The position numbers and the translations under genes were made by a program. From Mycobacterium parmense (GTDB lineage Bacteria > Actinomycetota > Actinomycetes > Mycobacteriales > Mycobacteriaceae): a stretch of DNA of 64,000 nt. Each line of letters starts with the position of its first letter. Position 1 is the first letter of the stretch. The notes beneath the pieces are model-generated. The model did no database searches and had not been told where the DNA came from. It saw only the letters and a list, made by a program, of their open reading frames with translations. Positions 1 to 8,696 of the stretch are shown here, in pieces. The stretch covers positions 3,658,001 through 3,722,000 of the forward strand of contig NZ_AP022614.1 of assembly GCF_010730575.1 (NCBI RefSeq). Reading direction: 5' to 3'.

Positions 1-1419
1 GTCGATCGCGCTTTTCTCGTTCTGCCAGCGGGTGGTCAGCTCGGCCAGCTTCTCCTTCTGGTCGGCCAGCTCGGAGCGCAACTTGGCCAGCCGCTCCTTG
101 GAGGCCTCGTCCTCCTCCTTGGCCAGCGCCATCTCCTCGATCTCGAGTCGGCGGACCAGCCGCTCGACCTCGTCGATCTCGACCGGCCGCGAGTCGATCT
201 CCATCTTCAGCCGGCTGGCAGCCTCGTCGACCAGGTCGATGGCCTTGTCGGGCAGGAAGCGCGCGGTGATGTAGCGGTCGGACAACGTGGCCGCGGCCAC
301 CAGGGCCGAGTCGGTGATGCGCACACCGTGGTGCACCTCGTAGCGGTCCTTCAGGCCGCGCAGGATGCCGACGGTGTCCTCCACCGACGGCTCGCCGACC
401 AGCACCTGCTGGAACCGGCGCTCCAGGGCCGCGTCCTTCTCGATGTACTTGCGGTACTCGTCGAGTGTGGTGGCGCCGACCAGGCGCAGCTCGCCGCGGG
501 CCAGCATCGGCTTGATCATGTTGCCGGCATCCATCGCACCCTCGCCGGTTGCGCCGGCGCCGACGATCGTGTGCAGCTCGTCGATGAACGTGATGATCTG
601 CCCGGCGGAGTTCTTGATGTCGTCGAGCACGGCCTTGAGCCGCTCCTCGAACTCGCCGCGGTACTTGGCGCCGGCCACCATCGACCCGAGGTCCAGGCTG
701 ATGACGGTCTTGTCGCGCAGGCTCTCCGGGACGTCGCCGGCGACGATGCGCTGGGCCAGGCCCTCCACGATCGCGGTCTTGCCGACGCCGGGCTCGCCGA
801 TCAGCACCGGGTTGTTCTTGGTGCGGCGGCTCAGCACCTGCACGACGCGGCGGATCTCGTTGTCGCGGCCGATGACCGGGTCGAGCTTGCCCTCGCGGGC
901 GCGCGCCGTCAGGTCGGTGGAGTACTTCTCCAGCGCCTGGTAGGTGGCCTCGGGGTCGGGGCTGGTGACGCGGGCGCTGCCGCGCACCTTGGCGAACGCC
1001 TCGCGCAGCGCCTGTGGGGAGGCGCCGTGTCCGTTCAGCAGTTTGGCGACGTCCGAGTCACCCGTCGCCAGGCCCACCATCAAGTGCTCGGTGGAGACGT
1101 ATTCGTCGTCCATCTCGGTGGCCAGCTGCTGGGCGGCGGTGACCGCCGCCAGCGATTCGCGCGAGAGCTGCGGTTGCGAGCTGGCCCCGCTGGCCTGCGG
1201 CAGCCGGTCCACCAGCCGCCCGGTTTCGGTGCGGATGGTTGCGGGCTCTACGCCGACCGCCTCGAGCAGCGGAGCGGCGATCCCGTCCGCCTGCGTCAAC
1301 AGCGCCATCAGCAGGTGAGCCGGTCTGATCTCCGGGTTACCTGCGGCCGACGCAGCCTGCAAGGCCGAGGTCAGAGCCGCTTGCGTCTTGGTTGTCGGGT
1401 TGAATGAGTCGCTAGCCAA
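1..1419 (-). CDS. clpB: ClpB disaggregase, N-terminal 473 codons (3' end beyond window)
   Basis: AAA+ protein disaggregase that works with DnaK/DnaJ/GrpE to rescue aggregated cytosolic proteins. The visible part holds the Clp N-domain ([10 protein letters not shown] at the start), the first AAA module with Walker [14 protein letters not shown] and Walker B-type IIFIDELHT, the pore-loop region [12 protein letters not shown], and the beginning of the coiled-coil M-domain ([20 protein letters not shown]). The second AAA module lies left of position 1. I chose TTG at 1419 because GGAGGTG sits about 6 bases upstream; GTG at 1428 would abut that ribosome site. Upstream at 1482-1502 is a HAIR-type inverted repeat, so HspR control is likely. 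Start codon is the only real uncertainty. Confidence 0.96.
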   Translation of the reverse strand, partial: MASDSFNPTTKTQAALTSALQAASAAGNPEIRPAHLLMALLTQADGIAAPLLEAVGVEPATIRTETGRLVDRLPQASGASSQPQLSRESLAAVTAAQQLATEMDDEYVSTEHLMVGLATGDSDVAKLLNGHGASPQALREAFAKVRGSARVTSPDPEATYQALEKYSTDLTARAREGKLDPVIGRDNEIRRVVQVLSRRTKNNPVLIGEPGVGKTAIVEGLAQRIVAGDVPESLRDKTVISLDLGSMVAGAKYRGEFEERLKAVLDDIKNSAGQIITFIDELHTIVGAGATGEGAMDAGNMIKPMLARGELRLVGATTLDEYRKYIEKDAALERRFQQVLVGEPSVEDTVGILRGLKDRYEVHHGVRITDSALVAAATLSDRYITARFLPDKAIDLVDEAASRLKMEIDSRPVEIDEVERLVRRLEIEEMALAKEEDEASKERLAKLRSELADQKEKLAELTTRWQNEKSAID

Positions 1420-1481
1420 CCGAGACACCTCCATTCGGGTACTAGGTGAAAATGCTTGTCCCGTTGTCCAACGCCGTCAAG

Positions 1482-1502
1482 GTTGAGTCTGTTCCGCTCA
1501 AG
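1482..1502. promoter_or_regulatory. HAIR element (HspR operator) between clpB and the DUF3060 gene
   Basis: Read on the minus strand the site is CTTGAGC-N7-ACTCAAC, 12 of 14 arm bases matching the HspR consensus CTTGAGT-N7-ACTCAAG. It lies 63 bases upstream of the clpB start and 28 bases before the divergent ATG at 1530, so HspR bound here could affect both genes. hspR itself is encoded at 14078-14476. Binding is inferred from the motif. Confidence 0.85.
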
Positions 1503-1529
1503 TCTAACTTCTGTGGAACCATTTCCGCG

Positions 1530-2492
1530 ATGGGACCGCCGCCTGATTGCGACCGGCGGCTCGCGTCGCCGCCGCGCAGGGTCCCCAAAAGCTTCGTGCT
1601 GGCCGAGCTGCTGCCGCTGCGCCGGCGCTACCTGTGGACGTTGTTCGCGGTCGCGATCGCGCCGGCCGCGTTGTGGATTCGGCTGCCCGCCGCGTTCGCC
1701 GCGACCGCCGTCCTCACCCTGGCGGGGATCTACGTCGTGCAGTTGCGCGGCGCACGGACCCGGATCGGCCTGCTGCGACGGGGCCGGGTGGCAACGGTCA
1801 CCGGTGCCGAAACGCTGGCGCGCGCACGCTGCGTCACCGCCAGCGCGCGGTACAACGTCCGTCTCCCGCTGGCCCACGGGTGGACCGTCACCCGGCAGCG
1901 GTGGACCGGGCCGAGCATCCAGACGGCGGTCCACTACCGGCTCGACGGCCGGTCCGGCGAACTCGTGGTGCGCGGTCGCGAATACGTCGACGGCGTGATC
2001 CTGGCGGATCAGGGCGATCCGGCCCGGGCTCGCTGCGTGACCTCGTTCGCCTACGACCTGGACCGCGACGAGCACGGCGACTGGGTGGGCCGGCTGCGGC
2101 CGCGGCTGCGCGCCGCAATGGCCTGCTGGCTGTTCGTCGTGATCGGCTGGCTGGCGCTGGCAGGCCTCGCGGCGACGAAATCGGGCACCGAGTTCGCCGG
2201 CAGCAGCCCGTCCGCGTCCGTGCCGAGGGCCGGCACGCTGCAGGTCAGCGGGTCGGGCACCACCAAGAACATTCCCTGCAACGACGGCTACGTCTCGGTG
2301 AGCGGCAAGCAGAACACCGTCACCGTCACCGGCCACTGCACCAGCGTGAGCGTCTCCGGCAACGGCAACCGCGTCGCCGTCGACAGCACCGACGCCCTCA
2401 GCACGTCGGGAGCCGGCAACGTCGTGACCTACCACTGGGGTTCGCCGAGGATCGTCAACACCGGCAGGACGAACAGCGTGCGGCAAGGCTGA
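1530..2492 (+). CDS. DUF3060-domain membrane protein
   Basis: A 320-aa protein of unknown function. Hydrophobic segments at about residues 25-60 suggest a membrane hairpin; a further helix near 190-208 is followed by an exported C-terminal DUF3060 domain (about 237-320) made of short beta-type repeats such as VSVSG and VTVTGHC, with two cysteines that could pair. I start at ATG 1530 because an upstream ATG (1446) would place coding sequence over the HAIR site. The gene is divergent from clpB. The same DUF3060 repeat signature recurs in the interrupted gene at 62379-63029. Membrane topology is read from hydrophobicity only. Confidence 0.8.
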   Translation: MGPPPDCDRRLASPPRRVPKSFVLAELLPLRRRYLWTLFAVAIAPAALWIRLPAAFAATAVLTLAGIYVVQLRGARTRIGLLRRGRVATVTGAETLARARCVTASARYNVRLPLAHGWTVTRQRWTGPSIQTAVHYRLDGRSGELVVRGREYVDGVILADQGDPARARCVTSFAYDLDRDEHGDWVGRLRPRLRAAMACWLFVVIGWLALAGLAATKSGTEFAGSSPSASVPRAGTLQVSGSGTTKNIPCNDGYVSVSGKQNTVTVTGHCTSVSVSGNGNRVAVDSTDALSTSGAGNVVTYHWGSPRIVNTGRTNSVRQG

Positions 2493-2507
2493 TCCCGGCC
2501 GCGCGCC

Positions 2508-2513
2508 TAGAAT
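2508..2513 (+). promoter_or_regulatory. -10 hexamer TAGAAT, probable leaderless promoter
   Basis: TAGAAT ends 8 bases before the GTG at 2522, the spacing expected if transcription starts at the start codon. No Shine-Dalgarno sequence is present, which fits a leaderless mRNA for the flavohaemoglobin gene. Confidence 0.55.
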
Positions 2514-2521
2514 CGGGCCCC

Positions 2522-3688
2522 GTGAGCCTCGAGGACGCCGAAGCGTTGCGGGTGTTGCGCGACGCCTTCGAGCCCGGCGCTTCGGGCGCCGGGCTCGTCC
2601 ACCGGTTCTACGCCCACTGGTTCGCCCTCGACCCCTCGGTTCGCGACCTGTTCCCGCCCGAAATGGCCGGCCAGCGAAGCGCCTTCGCCCACGCGATGCA
2701 CTGGGTCTACGGCGAACTCGTCGCGCGGCGCGCGAGCGAGCCGGTCGCCTTTCTCGCCCAGCTGGGTCGCGATCACCGCAAATACGGCGTGCTGCCCGGG
2801 CATTACTCCACGTTGGGGCGCGCGCTGCTCGCGACGCTGCGATCCCACATCGGCACAGCGTGGACCCCCGCCATCGACGACGCGGCCCGCCAGTCGCTGA
2901 ACCTGATCACCGGGGTGATGAGCGGCGCCGCCGACGCCGAGGAGGGACCCGCCTGGTGGGACGGCACAGTCGTCGAGCACATGCGGGTCTCGCGCGACCT
3001 GGCGGTGGTCCGCCTGCAGCTCGACCGCCCGATGGACTACCACCCGGGCCAATACGTCAACGTGCAGATTCCCCAGTGCCCCCGCCGCTGGCGCTACCTG
3101 TCCCCCGCCATCCCCGCGGACCCCGGGGGCGGCATCGAATTCCACGTCCGCCTGGTCCCCGGCGGCCTGGTCAGCACGGCCGTCGTCGGCGAGACCCGGC
3201 CCGGCGACCGGTGGCGTCTGTCCAGCCCGCACGGCGGCCTGCACGTCGACCGCGACGGCGGGGACGTGCTGATGGTCGCCGGCAGCACCGGCCTGGCGCC
3301 GCTGCGGGCCCTGATCATGGACCTGAGCCGGTACGCGGTCAATCCGCGGGTCCACTTGTTCTTCGGCGCCCGCTACTGCTGCGAGCTCTACGACCTGCCC
3401 ACGCTGTGGCAGGTGGCGGCGCACAACCCGTGGCTGTCGGTCTCACCGGTCTCCGAGTACAACAGCGACCCGCCCTGGGCCGCCGACTATCCCGACGTGT
3501 CGCCGCCCCGCGGCCTGCACGTCCGCCAGACCGGCCGGCTGCCCGGCGTGGTGACCAAGTACGGCGGCTGGGGCGATCGCCAGATCCTGATCAGCGGCAG
3601 CCCGGCCATGGTCCGCGCAACCAAGGCGGCGCTGATCGCCAAAGGCGCTTCCCCGCAGCGCATTTCGCACGACCCGTTGTCGAGATAA
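2522..3688 (+). CDS. Type II flavohaemoglobin (Rv0385-like globin-FAD/NAD reductase)
   Basis: A 388-aa cytosolic protein: globin domain (about 1-140, candidate proximal His85 in DHRKYGV), then a ferredoxin-reductase-type FAD domain (about 145-240) and an NAD-binding domain (about 245-385, GSTGLAPL and the late ISGSPAMV). In ordinary flavohaemoglobins the FAD site carries RxYS followed by L-S and the nucleotide loop is GGVGxTP; here they read RWRYLSPA and GSTGLAP, as expected for the mycobacterial type II group. From the literature that group (Rv0385) has been linked to D-lactate oxidation rather than classical NO dioxygenation; applying this here is inference. Start is GTG 2522 behind a leaderless-type -10. 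It runs 13 bases ahead of the epimerase gene, probably co-transcribed. Confidence 0.85.
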   Translation: MSLEDAEALRVLRDAFEPGASGAGLVHRFYAHWFALDPSVRDLFPPEMAGQRSAFAHAMHWVYGELVARRASEPVAFLAQLGRDHRKYGVLPGHYSTLGRALLATLRSHIGTAWTPAIDDAARQSLNLITGVMSGAADAEEGPAWWDGTVVEHMRVSRDLAVVRLQLDRPMDYHPGQYVNVQIPQCPRRWRYLSPAIPADPGGGIEFHVRLVPGGLVSTAVVGETRPGDRWRLSSPHGGLHVDRDGGDVLMVAGSTGLAPLRALIMDLSRYAVNPRVHLFFGARYCCELYDLPTLWQVAAHNPWLSVSPVSEYNSDPPWAADYPDVSPPRGLHVRQTGRLPGVVTKYGGWGDRQILISGSPAMVRATKAALIAKGASPQRISHDPLSR

Positions 3689-3701
3689 TCGGAGGAGAAC
3701 A

Positions 3702-4592
3702 ATGCGCGTCGTCACGCTGCGCGACCCGTCGTCGTCGGTCACCGCGGATTTCGTCCCCGAGGCCGGCATGATCGGCACCTCGTTGCGCGACGGCGGCGTC
3801 GAGCTGCTCGGGCAGCGGCGCGGCCTGCAGGCCTATCTCGACGCGGGCAAGACGATGGGCATCCCGATCCTGTACCCCTGGGCGAACCGGCTGGGTTCCA
3901 CCACCTACACCGCTCAGGACACCGAGGTCACGCTGACGCCCGGCGAGAACGGGGTGCGAGCCGACCCGAACGGCCTGCCGATCCACGGCACGCTGGCCGC
4001 CTATCCGGGCTGGCGCGTGACGGCCGAGGCGGCTAACGAGCTGACCGCCGAGGTCGATTTCGGCGCCGACCCGCGGCTGCTGGCAGCCTTTCCCTTCCCG
4101 CACGTGCTGACGATGGCGGTGCGCCTGGCCGACCGGGCGCTGACGGTGCGCACCACGATCACCGCCACCGCCGCCGTGGCGGTCCCGCTGTGTTTCGGCT
4201 ACCACCCGTACCTGCACATACCCGGGGTGGGCCGCGGCGAATGGGTCATCGAGACGCCGCCGCTGCGACACCTCGGCCTCGACGCGCGCGGGCTGCCCAC
4301 CGGTGCGTCCGAACCGCAATCCGCATTACGAGAAGCGCTGGGCGACAACGCTTTCGACGACGCCTACGATCAGGTTCCGGATGGCGCCGTGTTCGCGGTG
4401 TCCGGGGGCGGGCGGCGCTTGGAAGTGCACTTCCAGCACGGCTACCCGGCGGCTCAGATCTTCGCGCCGCCCGCCGAGGACCTGGTGTGCTTCGAGCCGA
4501 TGACCGCACCCACCGACGCGCTGCGCCGCGGCGGTTACCGGTGCGCGAACCCCGGCGAGCCGGCGGTCACCCAGTTCGCCATCTTCGTATAG
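3702..4592 (+). CDS. Aldose 1-epimerase family protein
   Basis: A 296-aa protein of the galactose mutarotase-like superfamily, which interconverts alpha and beta anomers of sugars. The segment GLPIHGTLA (around residue 90) carries the conserved catalytic-type histidine, FGYHPYLHIPG near 165 the second histidine pair, and QIFAPPAEDLVCFEPMTAP near 255 the region with the acidic residue expected at the active site. Length fits the family. The ATG at 3702 has GGAGGAG a few bases upstream. It follows the flavohaemoglobin gene by 13 bases. Substrate (hexose, hexose-6-phosphate or other) cannot be told from sequence. Confidence 0.85.
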   Translation: MRVVTLRDPSSSVTADFVPEAGMIGTSLRDGGVELLGQRRGLQAYLDAGKTMGIPILYPWANRLGSTTYTAQDTEVTLTPGENGVRADPNGLPIHGTLAAYPGWRVTAEAANELTAEVDFGADPRLLAAFPFPHVLTMAVRLADRALTVRTTITATAAVAVPLCFGYHPYLHIPGVGRGEWVIETPPLRHLGLDARGLPTGASEPQSALREALGDNAFDDAYDQVPDGAVFAVSGGGRRLEVHFQHGYPAAQIFAPPAEDLVCFEPMTAPTDALRRGGYRCANPGEPAVTQFAIFV

Positions 4593-4674
4593 TTTTCGCC
4601 AACGTTATTCCGCGCGTGATGTAACCGCGGCCGCCGACCGGTACCCTGACTGCCACCCCGGGCAGGAGGAGCAG

Positions 4675-7600
4675 GTGAGCCCTGGCGAGATCGGTGCATC
4701 GATCGACGAATTGCTGGACCGCGCAGTGCGGGCCAGCAACGATGGCGATCGCGCCACCGCGGCCGCGTTGGCGGGGCAGGTACTGGCCGTCGACCACGGC
4801 AACCCGGAAGCCGAGGACCTGCTCACCCCGCCAGCTCACTACGGTGAAATCCGCCGCCTCACAATCATGTTCGCCGACCTCGTCGACTCCACCGCGTTGT
4901 CCACCCGGCTGGAACCGGAGACATATCACGCCCTGGTCGGCCGCTACCGCGACGACGTGCACCGGATCGTCGACCGCTACGAGGGCCACATCACCTCGGT
5001 CAAGGGCGACGGGCTGCTGGCGGTGTTCGGCCACCCCCGGGCGCACGAGAACGACGTGCGTCGCGCCGTCGCGGCGGGCCTCGACATCACCCGCGCCGTG
5101 GCCCAGCTCAGCGAGCAGGCGCAGCGCACGATCGGCGTCGCCATCAGCGTCCGGGTCGGCGTCCACCGCGGGCTGGTCTACCTCGACGTCGACCAGGACG
5201 ACGTCTACGGCTTCGCCGCCAACCTGGCCGCTCGCCTGTGCTCGGTGGCCGGGCCGGACACGGTGGCCGTGTCCGATGCGGTAGCCCCGTTGGTCGGTGA
5301 CGTGTTCGAGCTCGACACCCTTGCGCCCGTGGCGGTCAAGGGCATCGACACTCCGGTCGGCCCACACCGGGTGCTCGGCGAACGGCCGGATGCACCGCCG
5401 CTGGACTCGCCGCCGCTGATCGGTCGTGGCCGTGAACGCGACTGGTTGCGGCGCAGCTGGGAGCGGGCGCGCGCGGGCACGTTGGACACCGCGGGCATCG
5501 TCTTTTGCGGCGAGCCGGGAATCGGCAAGACCCGCCTGGCCACCGAGGCGGCGGAGATGGTCGAGGGCTCGGGCGCGACCGTGATCGAGCTCAGGGGTTC
5601 GCCGCTGCACACCGACACCGGCCTGCATCCGGTGCGCAGGCTGGTGGAGCGGCGATGCGGCATCACCCGGCTCACCGACGACGCCGAACGGTTACGGCTG
5701 CTCGAGGCGGAGTTAAATTCGTGCGCAATGGATCCGGAGAGCTCCGTCCCCTTGCTGGCGCCGGTGCTGGGCATCGGCCCCGAGCACGGGTACCGCCCGG
5801 CCGCGGTGGAGGGCCGCACGCTGTACGAAATGATCGGCGAGGCGGTGCGGCGATACGTCTTGGCGTGCCTGCGCGACCGGCCGGGCCTGGTGGTCGCCGA
5901 GGACGCGCACTGGTTCGACCCGTCGACCATGGAACTGATCAACGCGCTGCTCGCGACCGCGGACGGGCATCTGATGGTGGTGGTGACCGGACGTGACGGC
6001 GAATGGTCGACGGCCGGTTGGCCGTCAACGGTTTTCGAGCTGGCGCCGCTCAGCGACGAGCAGTCCGACGCGTTGATCGATGCCCTTGACCCAACCGTGT
6101 CGCAGGCCCGGCGTGCCGCCGTGCGCGAGCGCTGCGACGGGGTGCCCTTCTACATCGAACGCGTGGTGGCCGGTTTGGGGGCGGCGGGCCACGACGCAAC
6201 GGTTCCCGATGCGCTCTACGAGCCCCTGCTCGCCCAATTACGCTCCCACAGCGGTGTGGTGCCGGTGGTCGAGGCGGCCGCCGTCATCGGGCGCGCCGGC
6301 GACCTGCCCCTCCTGCGTACCGTGGCGCGAAGCAACGGAATAGACGTCGACGATGTCGTCACCGAACTCGTCGGAGCTAATGTGCTGCAGCGCAGCGGGG
6401 ACGTCGGCTGGAGATTTCGCCACGAACTGCTCCGGGAGGTGGCCGCCGAACTCGCCCCGCCATCCCTGAAGCGCGAGCTGCATTCGCGTACCGCCCGCGC
6501 GCTGGTGGAGGGGTCCAGCGTCGCCGAGCCGGACTGGCGTTTGATCGCAACGCATTTCGAGCGGGCGCAGCAGCACGATGAAGCCGCCGACGCCTATCGC
6601 AAGGCCTCGGTGGCCGCGCGCCGGCGCGGCGCCCTGCATGAGGCGCTGGCCTATCTGACGACGGCACTCGGCCAGCTCGCGGCCTGCCCCGACGGGCCCG
6701 CGCGCGACCGCAAGGAGATCGCCATCCGGCTCGAGCGCGGCTTCCTGGCGGGCACCACGCGGGGAACCATGAGCGGCGAGGGACCCGCCGACTTCCAACG
6801 GTGCCTGGAACTGGCGAGCACCGGCGACCACCAGGACGGGTTGTTCACCACCCTGACGGCGATGGTCAGCTACTACCTGCCGCGGGCCGAGCTGCGCCGG
6901 GCGCACGAACTGCTCGACTCCCTGTCCACGCGGATCACCGCGAAGCGGCCGTGGAGTGGCCCGGTGCTGGCGTCCACGCTGGGCTCGGTCGTGTGGCTGG
7001 AAGGCGATTTCCCCACCGCGCGGCGGCATCTGCTGCGCGCCCTGGCGGATCGCTCCGCCGCCGACCCGCGGGTGCTCGAGACCGCCTGGTGGGTTGCCGT
7101 CGACCCGATCTCGTCGGCGCACTTCTTCCTGGCGCTCACGCACACGGTGTGCGGCGATCTCGACCGCGCCGAAGCGCATTTGGCCGAATCGGCGCGGCGC
7201 TGCGATGCCCTGACCTTCCCACAGAACGTCCACAACCGGGCGCACACGCTGTTCGCGCAGATCTGGGTCAAGCTGGAGAGCGACCGGCCGGCCGACGCCG
7301 CGGCCCTGGTCGCCGAGCTTCGCAGGCAAAGCGAAGAGTCGGGCCTCGACTTGTGGCGATTGGTCGGCGCCACCCAGCACGCCACGGTCAAGGCGCTGGC
7401 CGCGCTCGACGCGGACGCTGACGCCGCCACGCTGACGCTGTGCGCCGAGAAGTTGGCGCGTCTGGTGGACGGATCGCGCCTGCTGCACCTCAACAGCTAT
7501 CTGACCTTTCACGACGCGGTCATCGGCCGGCTGCTCGTCGCCGCGGGCGAGCCGGAGGAGGCGCGCGAACGGTTGGAGGCGGCGCTGCGGCATGCCGACG

Positions 7601-7866
7601 AGACTGGCATGCACTTCCACGACGCCGAGCTGATGCGGGCGCGTGCTCACACTTTCGCCGGGCGGGTGCAACGACGCGACGCGCTGCTCGCCGCGCTCGA
7701 GTTCGCGCGCCGTCAAAATGCGACGCTCTTTGAGTTGCGTTGCCTGCTAGATTTTTTCGAGCTCGATGCCGGCGGGGACCGCCTTGATCTCGCCGACGCC
7801 CTCCGCCGCTTCACCGGTGACGATCGCTGGCCGGAAGTCACGCGGGCCCGGCAGATCCTTTCGTGA
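4675..7866 (+). CDS. Class III adenylate/guanylate cyclase fused to AAA ATPase and TPR-like region
   Basis: A 1063-aa soluble protein. After a short helical N-terminus comes a class III cyclase domain (about 60-235) with the two metal-binding aspartates D68 (FAD) and D112 (KGDG), substrate-type Lys110, and Asn183/Arg187 in AANLAAR, so it could make cyclic nucleotide. An AAA/STAND ATPase follows (about 245-560; Walker A GEPGIGKTR at about 279, Walker B-like LVVAEDAHW). The rest (about 600-1063) is helical, TPR/MalT-like. Unlike M. tuberculosis Rv0386, as I recall it, there is no C-terminal LuxR helix-turn-helix: the protein ends with ARQILS. GTG start with GGAGGAG upstream. The 3' end overlaps the convergent DUF5995 gene by 29 bases. 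Confidence 0.88.
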   Translation: MSPGEIGASIDELLDRAVRASNDGDRATAAALAGQVLAVDHGNPEAEDLLTPPAHYGEIRRLTIMFADLVDSTALSTRLEPETYHALVGRYRDDVHRIVDRYEGHITSVKGDGLLAVFGHPRAHENDVRRAVAAGLDITRAVAQLSEQAQRTIGVAISVRVGVHRGLVYLDVDQDDVYGFAANLAARLCSVAGPDTVAVSDAVAPLVGDVFELDTLAPVAVKGIDTPVGPHRVLGERPDAPPLDSPPLIGRGRERDWLRRSWERARAGTLDTAGIVFCGEPGIGKTRLATEAAEMVEGSGATVIELRGSPLHTDTGLHPVRRLVERRCGITRLTDDAERLRLLEAELNSCAMDPESSVPLLAPVLGIGPEHGYRPAAVEGRTLYEMIGEAVRRYVLACLRDRPGLVVAEDAHWFDPSTMELINALLATADGHLMVVVTGRDGEWSTAGWPSTVFELAPLSDEQSDALIDALDPTVSQARRAAVRERCDGVPFYIERVVAGLGAAGHDATVPDALYEPLLAQLRSHSGVVPVVEAAAVIGRAGDLPLLRTVARSNGIDVDDVVTELVGANVLQRSGDVGWRFRHELLREVAAELAPPSLKRELHSRTARALVEGSSVAEPDWRLIATHFERAQQHDEAADAYRKASVAARRRGALHEALAYLTTALGQLAACPDGPARDRKEIAIRLERGFLAGTTRGTMSGEGPADFQRCLELASTGDHQDGLFTTLTAMVSYYLPRAELRRAHELLDSLSTRITAKRPWSGPVLASTLGSVVWLEGDFPTARRHLLRALADRSAADPRVLETAWWVAVDPISSAHFFLALTHTVCGDLDRAEAHLAESARRCDALTFPQNVHNRAHTLFAQIWVKLESDRPADAAALVAELRRQSEESGLDLWRLVGATQHATVKALAALDADADAATLTLCAEKLARLVDGSRLLHLNSYLTFHDAVIGRLLVAAGEPEEARERLEAALRHADETGMHFHDAELMRARAHTFAGRVQRRDALLAALEFARRQNATLFELRCLLDFFELDAGGDRLDLADALRRFTGDDRWPEVTRARQILS

Positions 7867-8695
7867 CGTCCGGCTTCTCGGGACGGCGCGAGATGTCCTC
7901 GAGCGCAAGGATGTTGGCGGCGACGTCGTCGCTCTCGTGCTTGGCGGCCGCCCGGACGAACCTGGGCAACGGTGTCCACTTGCCGGACGGCTGCAGATAC
8001 TCCGAGCTCAGCGCCGCCGTGCACGCCTCCTGGTGCACCGCCCTCTCGCGCGCACGCCGGGGGTTCAGCACCGTGTAGGCGGCGAAATGCCATGCCTCGC
8101 TGCGCAGTTCGGTGAGCGCCCGCTGCAGGAGACCGACCTCGTCCGGCAGCAGCCAGCGGGTCCAGCGAAGCCCGGGCGAAAGCCGCTCGACTTCTGCGAG
8201 CATGCCGGGTATCTGCGCGCACAGCAGGACGTTGACGCGGTGGTAGTCCTCCTTGAGCAGGCTCAGCCCGTCACCCGCGACCGCGACCAGGGCAAGACCG
8301 AGGTCGAACCTGATGTGCGCGTTGAGCCCGGTCATCATGTGCTGGACGATGATCGCCTGATCGTCGTGGTCGCCGACGAACGCTACCTCCCAGGGCAGCG
8401 TCAGGTCCCGGCGCCCGTCGGGGTGGAAGAACGCGTTTACCGCGTCGAAGTAGCGACGGGCGAACTCGACGTCGAGTCGCTCGATGCGGTCGCCGTGGCG
8501 GAATGTGCCGTGTTCGACCGCCTCGCGGATGGCGAGCGTGACACGCCTGTAAAGGACGGCGAAGTAGCCGATGTGGCTTTCGGCCCCGATGGCCCACTCG
8601 ATGACGCGGTCGATGTTGCACAGCACGTCGCCGATGGTGTCCGGCCGGTCGAGCCACGCCGGTTGCAGCGGGGGTTGGACGGTGACGGCAGCCAT
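7838..8695 (-). CDS. DUF5995 family protein
   Basis: A 285-aa protein matching the actinobacterial DUF5995 type: an N-terminal HIGYFAVLYRRVTLAI segment and a central HHxx-like helical region with HMMTGLNAHIRFDLGLAL. No signal peptide or clear membrane helix is visible and no activity is known to me. The ATG at 8695 is one base after the stop of the upstream P450 gene (TGA at 8699-8697), so the two are translationally coupled and probably belong to one operon with the DUF2236 oxygenase and LAL regulator upstream. Its end overlaps the convergent cyclase gene. A role in modifying the same substrate as the P450 is inference from coupling only. Confidence 0.75.
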   Translation of the reverse strand: MAAVTVQPPLQPAWLDRPDTIGDVLCNIDRVIEWAIGAESHIGYFAVLYRRVTLAIREAVEHGTFRHGDRIERLDVEFARRYFDAVNAFFHPDGRRDLTLPWEVAFVGDHDDQAIIVQHMMTGLNAHIRFDLGLALVAVAGDGLSLLKEDYHRVNVLLCAQIPGMLAEVERLSPGLRWTRWLLPDEVGLLQRALTELRSEAWHFAAYTVLNPRRARERAVHQEACTAALSSEYLQPSGKWTPLPRFVRAAAKHESDDVAANILALEDISRRPEKPDVTKGSAGPA

Positions 8696-8696
8696 T

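Noticed and set aside
1547..3688. A 713-codon plus-strand frame running through the DUF3060 gene and into the flavohaemoglobin
   Set aside because: Only the part after 2522 matches a protein family; the first half is Arg/Pro-rich out-of-frame translation of the DUF3060 gene.
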